A stretch of DNA of 64,000 nt from positions 232,440,109 to 232,504,108 of the forward strand of contig CM066033.1 of assembly GCA_033557465.1 (NCBI GenBank), in the 5' to 3' direction. Made by a program: the position numbers and the translations under genes. Of this stretch, positions 54,401-64,000 are shown piece by piece (position 1 is the stretch's first letter; each line of letters starts with the position of its first letter). The notes beneath the pieces are model-generated. The model worked only from the letters and a program-made list of their open reading frames with translations. It had not been told where the DNA came from and made no database searches. This stretch comes from Ichthyophis bannanicus. Taxonomy: Eukaryota > Chordata > Amphibia > Gymnophiona > Ichthyophiidae.

Positions 54401-54608
54401 ATAAGACAAGTTTAGATTAGTATGTGTTTTAACGTACATCAATCCTGCCTATTTTATAAAATCAAGTATGCGCACATATTTATAGAATAGTGACCAGCTA
54501 ATGTTCACATAGAAGCCCAATGACATGCATAAATCATTACAAGACATGATTTACACATATTGATGCTGCATATCTTTACACGGCTCCTTATAAAATTACC
54601 TCCTAAAA
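54398..54608. mobile_element. MITE with gaggtaattttataag termini
   Basis: A 211-bp AT-rich element bounded by gagggtaattttataag on the left and, on the right, the complement of ggaggtaattttataagg. The same terminus occurs at 30,266. No coding capacity; target duplication uncertain. Confidence 0.7.
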
Positions 54609-54609
54609 G

Positions 54610-57600
54610 CACAGGTTAAATCTACTAAAGCTGGCTGGTTAAACTCTCTCAAAAACCTGCCCACAATAAGCACTATTACTATCACACACTCTTTATAAGT
54701 ACTGCAAATCTATGGTCATCCCTTGGATAGTCAGAGATCTTTATGGACATCACCAATGAATTTAGTATAAACATTTGCAAATATCCATGAGTTATCATTA
54801 ACATTTACGATTTCTTTTAGAATGACGAATACAGTAGATACAATGCCCATAGAAGTACCCTTGCTCTATTCATTGTTTACTCATATCTTGCTATACCAGT
54901 GTTTATGGGGGGCAGGGATTGTTGTCATCAATATATCATAAAATCAGGATGTGGAGGATTCAAGAAATGTCCTCAGCCTTTATCCATTAAGGACCAAGTT
55001 TTTCAGCTTTCATCTCACACCAGGTACAAATCAATGAATAATGGACCTTACAGATTACTATTGTGTTTGCTGTGTGTGGTCAAGATCTCTGAAAATACAT
55101 CTTCTTTTAAGTCAGTTTAAACTGAATACAGTATTGCATATGGACTGAGAGAATGATCACTACCAGTCCAGCCAGGCTTATTCTAAATCTAGAAAAGGGA
55201 GAGTTTTTCTTACTTCGAACCCCCCCCCCCCCTTTTCCTTCCTCTGTTTCATTAAGCTAGCTTTTGCATCTTAAAATGTAATTTGGTTAAGAATAAACTG
55301 TTGTGGGTCTGCATCTTGTGGATACGAGTGACAGATCACATGATGGGAGCAAAGACTTTTGGGACTGAGGATTTGGCAGGCTTTCCCCTCAGCAAAGATA
55401 CCAGTGTGTTAGGAGCTCATTGCCATGTTTCCGAAAGGCATTAAGCAGCGCTCCAAGGTGGAGCTGTTTACCAATACAGTGATCTCTCCCCAGATGCCGT
55501 CAGTACTGCACCTAATTAAGAGAACAATTAAGACTAAGGCGATCAGTCAAGTGCACGGATCCAAGTCATTTTCTCCTCTCCCTGATGCTGTGCTGGCTCC
55601 CAGAGGGCTAAACCTTATTCACTCATTCAGAAAATGACAGGAAGAAGCTATTAAATATCTGAAACCCATAAAAATGCAATCATACCTTTCTTGAGCTTAA
55701 GCCACCCACCAGAGACCAATGGCAGGCAACTTTTGAAAGTTGCCGGCTCCCAAATTCATAAACTTACAAATAAGAAGATTAATCAAAAGCACTTCAGATC
55801 AAAATTTAATTATATGAAAAGGACTATGGAGTCTCTCTTTGAGATTTCTCAGTTTATGTTTATTACTGATCAATATTGCTTAGTATTTGCTGAACGTATG
55901 ACAAATTCCGCTGGGGGTCTTTAAAAAGGAAGTAACAGATTAAGTATTGAACTAAACAAGTTAATCTCTGTTTTAAAGGATTTTCAGATATTTGCAAAGA
56001 TAAATCCTATTAGTGCGCTTCAATGATTCTCTGCTGTGGCTGCACAGTCAGCGACAGCTGGGAATATTATACATAAACAACACTTGATTTTTCAAGCTAA
56101 GGTTATTTCTCTAATACCCGATATCATTAGATAACACAATTGTGCCTCTATCAAAAAAAGTAACCAGTTTGAAATTATTATGTGGGCCCTTGGCTACTTA
56201 TTAGGTATCTGTGTTGTTTATGACTCACGATGAGTAATGCCTACATCTGCCCGGCTGTGAGTGGATGTACCGGCCAACAATTTGTCAGATATCACTTTGG
56301 TCAAAACCAATGTCACAGATGAGCTGCCCTTCTCTAGGCGGGCCATTACTCGCATATTTTCCTCTCGGTTCATTTTAGGGCTGAGTATCTTTTTCATTTT
56401 GTGCTACTGAGGAAGATGAACCCTATTGACTAATAACTTTCCATTTTGTGCTTCATCAGCCTTGTTTACAAAGAGCATTTGATGCTAAGAAATTGAATGG
56501 CTAGACTCGAATCCTATGTTAGCTTTACTGCAGAATCCTTGTAGGAAGTGTCTTATCTGACTGTATGGAAAGCCTGCATTTTCACACCTGCTACTTTTAT
56601 AATTCCCCCTCTGCCCTGTAGGATATGCTGATACAGAGATGTGAATATACAAGGAATAAACTAACATGTCAAACAACTTCTTTTCTTTAAAAATGAAGGG
56701 GTGGGGGGATTTACTAAGATATACTGATATTATTCTTTATTTTTATCACTAAATTGGAAAGAGACAAGTAACTTTGCTTAATAGGATATATTGACTATAT
56801 TAATTACAACTTTAAGGATTTTAAAAAGGCTGAAATTTATTTAAAAAATTAGAATGCAGTTTTAATTGCCTCCTGCTTCCGAGGCAATAGAGGGTAGGGT
56901 ATTATTTACTCGATTTAAAAGAATAAGAAATAATATAAGATATTATCAATGGCCAATAGCTGCTACAAAGGACTTGTTCAGAAGCCTAAAACCATATTGT
57001 GATCTTCAAGGAAATTCCATGAAAGAGCACTGTAGAATTAAAAAAACATTCTATTCTATTCTATTCATAGGCATATATACTGCCAATGAAAAATAATACA
57101 TTTTAGGTATAGGGTCCTCCTTTCCTTAGTACCAACAAGTGCGTGCTGGCTCTCGGTAAGCGGTTTTGAGCTCATTAACTTTCAGATTAGAAACTTTACA
57201 ATAAACTAAATGCAGAGCTCTGTTCCCAAGCCTGAGACTTTGTGCATTAACCTAACAGGGCTGATTCTGGCGCCTTCATGTAGAAGGGAATAAAATACAA
57301 TTTAGAAGCAGCAGGCTTCCAGACCTGTAAATTCTATATCCTGTCTAAATATATTCAACCTCCTGAATTTTCCATGCTCACAATATTGCTCTTTATCTGG
57401 AATCAGCCTTAGTGGGTTTATAATGTTATTAAAAGCAGAAAAAAAGGGGGATGAGAAAGAGAGAGGTTCCCTAGTATGGGAATTCAGTCAAGCGCTGATA
57501 TAAAAATAATTGGGCTACAAAGGCATGTTTTAGCACTTTCTCTGCAGCTATACACAGGAGACCTGCTCACAGCCCACAACAATTTCAAAACCATACTTCC

Positions 57601-58170
57601 AGGGAATAGTACTATATAATCATAAAATTACACTTGAGATAAGATTTAATTATCATTTTCACCTTTACAACACCTTTAGAGAAGTGGTACTTAAAAGCTT
57701 TGCAGGAAAGAATATTACTTTTAAAGTGATCACATGCAACAATGATATTCTATGAAAGGGAAGCGGCCATGATGGCTTTAGGAAAGTTTAAGTTCAATGG
57801 CTTTCTTCCAAAATATTACAAGTGACTGCCATCTGATGGATTTTAAATATCCATTTCAACTAGGACAACATTACAGTTAGATAAAATAAGCTGACATTGC
57901 ACCTTAAGCAATCTTTTACATTTATTGAGACGACCAGAGAGAGAAGCACTGGATGCAGTAGACGCTGTCATATGATCCAACCACGACAAGACAATCAGCT
58001 TTTATTTAAGCAATATGTCACAACCAAGATAAGCATGAGTGTCATCTTACAAGGCTCACAATGGGCGATGAAGGCCACAGAAGAGCTTTAGGCTACTGGA
58101 GGGGTATTTCAGGATAATGCTTTCTTCCAAGCAGTTCCTTATTGGTAATTGGGAATCAAAAAATTAATTT
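54610..58170. other. Mostly unassigned sequence
   Basis: The longest stretch without a clear transposon. It includes a C run at 55,221-55,232, a short ttcta/ttcat microsatellite at 57,050-57,068 and some weak L1-ORF1-like frames at 55,425-55,924 (start MFPKGIKQRSKVELFTNT) that I cannot confirm. No splice-linked exons, tRNA or conserved RNA gene is evident. It may hold host intergenic DNA. Confidence 0.5.
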
Positions 58171-58179
58171 AGTTTGGAA

Positions 58180-58245
58180 TGGTTTATTTATAGATTTGAT
58201 ATAGTGTGATACATACAAAAAACATATCAAAGCAGCTCACCTATT
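58180..58245 (-). mobile_element. Antisense LINE/SINE 3' tail fragment
   Basis: The text ggtttatttatagatttgat ... catatcaaagcagctcacc matches the complement of the tail stem used by the SINEs and LINEs here. Short and decayed. Confidence 0.5.
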
Positions 58246-58903
58246 CATAAACTGAAAATGAGAATGCCTCAGTGACCAAATGACACAAAATGAATCCGAT
58301 TGTTTAAAGTCATCGGTGAAATAGGTCTCTGCAACAAATTGTGAATTTTTTTGTTGGGTCAAGCAGACAGGAACAGCGAGAGAAAAACTCTCTGTTCAGT
58401 AAGTCTGCATGGCCCTTTTACTAATTTTTAAAGTTTCTATGCCAACAAATAAATGATTACTTATCTCCATCCACGGCGATACAATATCTGTCCGTATTCA
58501 CTGGCTTAATATCTGCACGACATGCATGTTTTGGGTCTCAAAATGACCCTGTTTCAAGTGCTCGTCCACTGAATGATAGTGATGAAAAAACGACGAAAGC
58601 CAACGGTCTTAATGTAGCAGTCCTAAGAGCTGATTGGCTGACTATATGACATAACTGCTGGTATTGGAGACGGCTTTCTGACAGCGGAAAATCAAAGTGG
58701 TGCTTTAGGAAAAAAAACGGGGGGGTTTTCAACTGTCCGGCAAAGCCAAACTAAATCTACAAAAGACTCCACCATTCTTGTTCCAAGTTTAAATGACCCG
58801 GGGTTACAGTACGAATATAAAAAATCCATGTTTGTTCTAACCATTGCAGCCGGGACACCCGATCACCACCTCTCGGATCCAGTGGAATGCTGTCTATGAA
58901 ATC

Positions 58904-59200
58904 CTAAAACGTGAGACCTTTTGCAATGCAATGTTCTACCAATGGAGCTGAAAGATTCAAAGCTCTTATGCGAGAAGCACGTTCCCCTAACCATATCTTG
59001 ACCAGTCGTATGGTCCGACCGATGTATAATAATGAACAAGGGCACTGAAGCATATACACAACGTAACTATACATGCATGTACTAGACCCCAAAAACCTGT
59101 AATTTCGGCCAGTCACGGGATGATCCCATGATTCACCCTCCAAAGTATTCCGGCAGCAATATTTGCAACGTTGACAAGCAAAGTGTCCTCGGTGAAAAGA
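58904..59200 (-). pseudogene. PLE-1 zinc-finger linker and GIY-YIG endonuclease
   Basis: Reading towards lower coordinates, the Cys-rich linker RGHFACQRCKYCC near 59,180 precedes ESWDHPVTGRNY and the GIY-YIG core VVYMLQCPCSLLYIGRT near 59,060. This nuclease nicks target DNA in Penelope elements. The Arg/Glu part (RLVKIWLGE) follows. The usual RxxEH block appears as GERASRIRAL, so the conserved His may be lost. The frame ends at 58,904. Confidence 0.8.
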
Positions 59201-59389
59201 TGATTCTATGGCAATACTCCAAGTATGTGATCCCTAAACGTGGCTGCAGAAGGAACAATAGACTCCTCATCCAGAGCCTTTAATAGCAATTCACGATGGG
59301 AAAAACGGGCACGTAGGTATGCTTTCTTAATGATGTGCCGAGGATAGCTCCTATCACGAAGCTTAGTAGTCAAACAATTAGTCTGTTGC

Positions 59390-59992
59390 TTAAATTCTTG
59401 TAAAGTAGAATATATGCGGCGAAGCCTCAGGAACTGACCAAAGCCTACAAAGAGGGAAAGGATGATGGTTATGATATCTCAACAAACTGTTTCTTTGGCT
59501 GGATTTGTGATACAAAGTAGTAGAAAAGCTATTGCCTTGTTTGATGACCAAAACATCTAAAAACTCAATCTGATGAGTTTGAATGTTTGCAGTGAATTTT
59601 ATGTTGGTCTGAATAGTATTGAACCAACCAATAAGGTCATGCAAACTCGTCAGTGAGGAAGTCCAAAGAAAAAAGATGTCATCTAGAAATCTTAACCATA
59701 ATGGGACATATTGAAAAACTGACAAACAATAAATATGCAATTCCTCCATATTGGCCAAATATAATGTTGCAATAGAAGGGGCTGCCGTGGCCCCCATAGC
59801 AATGCCGCATTTCTGTTGGTAAAATTGGCCATTAAATACAAAATAATTGTGGGTAAGAACTAGTTTAATCAAATCTAAGAGAAAGGTTTGAGGAATACTC
59901 GATGGTGCCGTCATGAAAGCTGATGCCAACAATTTGAATGCTTCACCCTGATGAATATTGGTGTAAAGGCTGGTGACATCTAAAGTCACCAA
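59390..59992 (-). pseudogene. PLE-1 reverse transcriptase, catalytic part
   Basis: A 200-residue open frame with the catalytic blocks TLDVTSLYTNI (first Asp, residue 4-5 region), GIAMGATAAPSIATLYLA and WLRFLDDIFFLW (Asp pair intact), then IEFLDVLVIKQGNSF and YHKSSQRNSLL. It is in phase with the upstream RT frame. After it the phase is kept to the GIY-YIG frame, but stops intervene. The catalytic residues are all present, so inactivation is by stops rather than active-site loss. Confidence 0.85.
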
Positions 59993-60118
59993 AATAGCCT
60001 CCTCAAGGGTGCCTTCATAACCTTCAAGGACTTATAAAAAATGAGAAGTGTCATGTAAATAGGAACTTCACTGCTTGTGCCTCTTGTTTTAAAAAAACTT
60101 CGCAAAACTTAGAAAGGG

Positions 60119-60868
60119 TTACAACACTGAACCTCTGCAGGAAACTATGGGTCTACCTGGTGGGTAACTAAGAGATTTGTGGATCTTAGGTACCGTATAG
60201 ATGACCGGGATGTGGGGATATTGTTGAAACAAAAAAGAAGCTTCCTTTGAGGTAATCCAATTATTGTCCTGAGCTTTCATCACTAATGATTTGATCAAAA
60301 TCTGTAATTGAGGAGTGGGGTCTCCTAAAAGGGGCTGATAATATGAAACATCGCCCAATTGGGACAGTAGAGCATCTTGGTAGGAAACCGTGGACTTTAA
60401 TACCACCGCTCCACCCTTATCTGCTCCTCTAATAACTAAACCAGGATTCTTTGCTAATTGTAAAATTGCCAAGCGCTGTGCTCTGGTAATGTTAAAGTAA
60501 TGGCAGGAAAAATTAACCTCCTGATCTGCTAAATCACTCAATACCAAAGATTGAAAAGTTGCAATAATGGGATCCACTGTTCCAGGCTGGATCCATTTAG
60601 ATGAAGGCTGTAATATGGACTCATCCCTGGGTGACTGCTTATCCGCAAAAAAATGGTTATCTGAAGTTTGTGGGAAAAAGCGATGGAGAAAAACCCGTAC
60701 CCGAAAGGGATCATACAGAACTGTAGGGACAAACGACAGGACCTCCAATTGAGATGTCAGTTCCATTCCTGAGATGTTAATGACGTTAGATTCTGACAAG
60801 ACCATTGCTGTGTGTTCAGAGGTTCCCACTGATTGTCGATGTAAGATCGGCGCTGGCATCTCCCTCAT
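60119..60868 (-). pseudogene. PLE-1 reverse transcriptase, N-terminal part
   Basis: A 249-residue open frame starting in the ATGA overlap. It carries the Penelope RT N-terminus, with LVIRGADKGGAVVLKS near 60,440 and YTVPKIHKSLSYPPGRPIVS near 60,190. It ends in a stop at 60,119, and a region of about 125 bp with stops separates it from the next frame, which is in the same phase. The rest of RT is at 59,390-59,992. Confidence 0.82.
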
Positions 60869-61470
60869 TGTCGGCTAGCCCGAAAAACCGAAGCTCTATC
60901 TCCTCTCCCAAATGGACGGGGCCCATCCCGAAAACCTTCACTCGAATCCGTATCCTCTGAGGATTGATCAAAAGTGACATGTTTTTCTGGCATAGATTCT
61001 TTCCCTGTGCTTTCCTCCTCCTCATACATCCACCTGTAAACTCGCTCAGCCTCATAGTCAGATTTATCTCTCTGGAATTTCTTCAACTTGAAACCCTGGA
61101 GGTAATCAAAAAAACCTTGAAGTTGATGTTCCATTTCAGCAGTTCGGGCTTGAAACACATCTGCCTCCATGGATTCCTTAAGAGACCCCTGAAGCTCCTC
61201 AACTTCCCTTGCTAAAGCAGATTCCGCCAACGTTGTCCGATCAATAATTAATGCGATCAAATCAAAACCGCATTTGTTCAAAATGCAATTCCATTTGAAA
61301 ACAAACTCCTGATCCACCACAAATAATTTAGGGGGCGGGGCATTCTTAAACCTTGAGGGATGATGCAGGTTTTTAAATATTGAAGCATGGAGGCTCCATG
61401 TAATTGTGTCCGAATTGATCTTTTTTTTCAAAGTTTTTAATTTGGAAATACTAGTAGCATGCTGGTCCAA
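60865..61470 (-). CDS. PLE-1 upstream ORF, coiled-coil-like protein
   Basis: An intact 201-codon frame upstream of the RT. It is rich in Lys, Glu and Gln, with a heptad-like helical middle (LAREVEELQGSLKESMEA, residues about 86-103) and then FKLKKFQRDKSDYEAERVY. The last 60 residues are acidic then Arg-rich (SSEDTDSSEGFRDGPRPFG). The KKFQRD-DY-VY motif is, from memory, common in vertebrate Penelope-related predicted proteins; I cannot check it. Its stop codon overlaps the next start as ATGA (60,865-60,868). Role unknown; RNA binding or multimerisation are guesses. Confidence 0.6.
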   Translation of the reverse strand: MDQHATSISKLKTLKKKINSDTITWSLHASIFKNLHHPSRFKNAPPPKLFVVDQEFVFKWNCILNKCGFDLIALIIDRTTLAESALAREVEELQGSLKESMEADVFQARTAEMEHQLQGFFDYLQGFKLKKFQRDKSDYEAERVYRWMYEEEESTGKESMPEKHVTFDQSSEDTDSSEGFRDGPRPFGRGDRASVFRASRQ

Positions 61471-61696
61471 ACTTTGATCTTCCTTATCAAAAGCGATTTC
61501 CGCTGCCGAAGCTCGTCTAAGGGGTATGTTTACTAAACCATCCTAATGTTACCGGCGCTAGTTGCAGCGATAATGTGAAGAATGCCATATAAGGAGTGAG
61601 CGTTCCAGTCCTAAGGTAGTAAGAATATGTATCGCGCGATAGTGTGCGCTGTGGCACATTAACACGTGTAAACCCTAAGTACATGCCAACGCAATG

Positions 61697-62130
61697 TTAG
61701 AAGCTATAACGATTTAGCCCACTGTTTACTGCAATGACTGTGGAGGCAGAGGTCATGGGTTCAATCCTGCAGTGGTGTAATCTAAAACAGCTGTCTGAGG
61801 CATTTTCTTTTAATTTAAATCAGCGCTGCCAGCAAAAACACCTTCACAGTGCCCTAACCTAAGGTGCCTCATAAGATGCCCTATAAGGCATTATAAAATG
61901 CCCTGTCTGACAAGGCACCCTATAATATACCCTATAGGGCACTGTATAGGGCACCTTATCAGGTGCCTATGAGGCATCTTAGGCTACAGCACTGTGAGGG
62001 TGTTTCTGCTGGCAGCACTGATTTAAATTAAAAAAGGAAATGCTTTTCAGATTACACCACTGTAGGACCAAACCCATGACCTCTGCCTCCACAGTCATTG
62101 AAGTAACCAGTATGCTACATCTCTATAGCT
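61697..62130. repeat. Large palindrome in copy C with tRNA-like arms
   Basis: The left arm (about 61,697-61,860) holds tagcccactgtttactgc and the good B-box match gggttcaatcctgc. The right arm (about 61,975-62,130) is its inverted copy. The loop holds 12-bp-type ggcacc units at 61,846-61,986. It is the same architecture as in copy B. Confidence 0.85.
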
Positions 62131-63739
62131 ACTATCACACTGCTGGCTGGCTACAGAAAGACTGCAGGTCACCACCTAAACTGTCTACTGTAGTTACCAG
62201 GATAGGGTAAACCCACCCTTACCCATGATGCACTGCACATGCAGATCAGCAGTCTACAGCTGATCACATAATTGGGTATGCACCCCCACAGCACCTAGGC
62301 CTGGTAGGGGGAACTGACTGTGTGTGTTACCGGCACAGAGTAGCTACAGACCGCGACATTGCGCGGGTCCTCTGCTCACCCTGAGGGTGAGATGGGGCAC
62401 CCAGCACCAGGTCTGCAGCCCCTGGCTTGGTTGAGATAGGCTATGTTGCAGGTACCCATCAGTGCCAGTGTGTGATAGGTAGTTCTTACAGACACACCTA
62501 GGATACACCTGTGTCCATCTGTATTTCCCAGTCACATCTAGCCCTTTCGGACTAGGATGCACCCAGGATAGTGCATAGCCTGTGTGGGTGCCATGGTCAC
62601 ATATTATAGGTGAAGGAGAGAGGGTGTTTGGACCCAAAAACAGATTATATACCAGAGGCACCCTACAGCATAATCGATACAGATCTGTACGCATCACATA
62701 AGGCAATGGCAGATAGGCAGAACACTGGAGAAGCTCAGCTGCCGCCCCCCCCCCCCCCACATTCACCAGCAGAAGGCACAGTCAGTCTGCACCCTGCAAG
62801 GGATTCCAGCCATACGTATGCTAACTGCAGACAGTCTGCTAGCTAGTACATAGTGCAAGTTCCTGGAGGAACTGTACACACATACACACACACAGCATGT
62901 CAGTGAATGGACCCCAGAAAAGAGAACCCATAAATATCACTTGAGAGAAATGCTGTATAGCACTATGGGTGAACCTAGCCATGCCATGGTCACTGCTCAG
63001 TCAGGATGAGAGTGACTTCCCAGCATGACATGCTGTGGCCACCCTGTCCATGCAGGTGGTGGTCGGGCACTACAATGTCCCAGCCATTGCCCTATACCCT
63101 GTGCAGATGCATCCTGCCCAGGCCACCCTGTCCGGGCCATACCCACAGTACCTTGCTCCTCATTATGCACATTGGCAGGCTAACACTGGAAACAGTGCAA
63201 GCAGTGTGGGCTGAGTAAAGTGTAGGCAGCCACAACACACTGGATAGACAGACACACACTCCCATACCTATGCCAGCCGCCACACCAGTCCTGGGCACAG
63301 TGCAGGCATTGCTATGGTACGCAAAACTGTTGGGGTCACTCCCCGGAGTGGTAAACACTGTCAGAATCAATAACTGAAACACACTCCACAGATATCAGAA
63401 AGGTTGTTATGATGAATCTCTATCAGCAAATCGTGTTTAACTTAGGATTTGTTATCTGCCATTAATCATAGCAACCTTTTGATATATGTGGAATGTGTTC
63501 CCAAGTTTAGGACGGCATTGCTAAGGTATGCAGGTGCCAGCATGAAACCTGAATGTTGTCTGGCCCTCCAGGACTGCAGTTGGGAAACTCTGCTCCAGGG
63601 ATAGCACATGTTTATGGTGTCTGTGCTCTGTAGGGTAAAATATAGGCGTTTCAGGCATGTTTATTTTATCTGCAATAAAGGTTCCATCTTTATTACCATG
63701 GTTTAGTACTGGGTAAAATATGAGTACAGGGTTGGCAGG

Positions 63740-63820
63740 AGCCACAGCTGTGGCTTGAACTTGTGACTTTCTGCTCCTGAACACACTGGCTGTGTGTACT
63801 GCACCAAACTGTTGCCACAG
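63740..63820 (-). other. tRNA-like module in copy C
   Basis: On the minus strand, ttggtgcagtacacacagcc is followed by acaagttcaagccac, spaced like A and B boxes. Homologous to the modules in copies A and B. Confidence 0.45.
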
Positions 63821-64000
63821 GGGCAGGTCATTCCCTGTGGATGCCATGACTGTTCATCAGACAGACCTTGTCTGTTGCAGTGCATGGCACCCACCTAAAC
63901 AGGGCTTGGCCATGGTCTACTCTGGGCAGATGCCACAGCCCCCTCTGCCACCAGCACCCCTCCGCCACCATGCTGACATGCCCTTATGCCGGTGGTGCTG

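Larger units (their letters stand above)
58455..61517 (-). mobile_element. Penelope-like element (PLE-1), nearly complete coding region
   Basis: A minus-strand Penelope-like retroelement with an upstream ORF (61,470-60,865), an RT region (60,868-59,390) and a GIY-YIG endonuclease (59,143-58,904), followed by a 3' terminal region with the motif tgttttgggtctcaaaatg near 58,530. Penelope elements lack APE or integrase and use a GIY-YIG nuclease. Its 5' flank is cut at 61,517 by transposon copy C, so the upstream terminal repeat, if present, lies beyond the window. The 3' limit is approximate. Confidence 0.85.
61521..64000. mobile_element. GGGG-TIR DNA transposon, copy C (left part)
   Basis: Begins ggggtatgtttactaaac right after taa (61,518-61,520) and continues beyond the window. 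It is collinear with copy B: palindrome at 61,697-62,130 (B: 45,952-46,411), the block near 63,000-63,220 (B: 47,400-47,630) and the tRNA-like module at 63,740-63,820 (B: 48,440-48,525). It lacks a recognisable transposase. Identity to B is high by eye, with several small deletions, for example around 63,270-63,290. Confidence 0.85.

Noticed and set aside
55425..55924. L1 ORF1
   Set aside because: Start and helical character are suggestive, but no RRM or C-terminal motif can be read and stops intervene; left unassigned.

Overview
The window looks like non-coding DNA from a large, repeat-rich vertebrate genome. I see no host protein-coding gene and no host RNA gene; almost every recognisable protein signature belongs to a transposable element. 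The mix points to an amphibian, possibly a caecilian: several CR1 and L2-like LINEs, an RTE/BovB-type LINE, a DIRS element with tyrosine recombinase, two Penelope-like elements with GIY-YIG endonuclease, a Tc1 transposon, short 5'-truncated L1-like inserts, MIR-like tRNA-derived SINEs and GGGG-ended cut-and-paste transposons. The species is inference; no host gene anchors it.

Layout. 1-8.6 kb: a 148-bp tandem duplication, a truncated L2-like LINE carrying an L1-like insert, then a long plus-strand CR1 interrupted by an antisense LINE/SINE tail and an L2 3' end. 8.57-14.69 kb: a DIRS element with inverted terminal repeats, lying inside an older minus-strand CR1. 15-24 kb: decayed LINE pieces, a minus-strand RTE LINE (16.3-19.8 kb), another CR1 and an L2-like 3' half. 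24.6-31.9 kb: palindromic repeats, Penelope-like terminal DNA and a near full-length minus-strand L2/CR1-group LINE (25.57-29.18 kb) whose ORF2 is broken by one visible in-frame stop. 32-42 kb: a plus-strand LINE cut by transposon copy A (32,277-35,814) and by a Tc1 (37,966-41,785) that itself contains a Penelope-like element. 42.1-50.2 kb: a CR1 containing another CR1, an L1-like insert and transposon copy B (45,749-49,709). 50.2-54.6 kb: a SINE, GC-rich repeats, a long palindrome, an L2-like 3' end and a MITE. 54.6-58.2 kb: mostly unassigned. 58.4-61.5 kb: a Penelope-like element with an upstream ORF overlapping the RT ORF by ATGA, with transposon copy C (61,521 to the window end) inserted behind it.

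The most interesting object is the three-copy transposon family A/B/C. Its ends begin ggggtatgtttactaa, it makes a 3-bp target duplication (shown for B by comparison with a paralogous uninterrupted CR1 site), and it has no visible transposase. It carries a 12-bp tandem array built on the unit ttaNNaggcacc and several tRNA-like A-box/B-box modules. In B and C one such module is inverted around the 12-bp array, making a palindrome of about 450 bp. I infer a large non-autonomous PIF/Harbinger-like family. The genes here do not form a host pathway: the window is a stratified record of insertions whose nesting gives relative ages.
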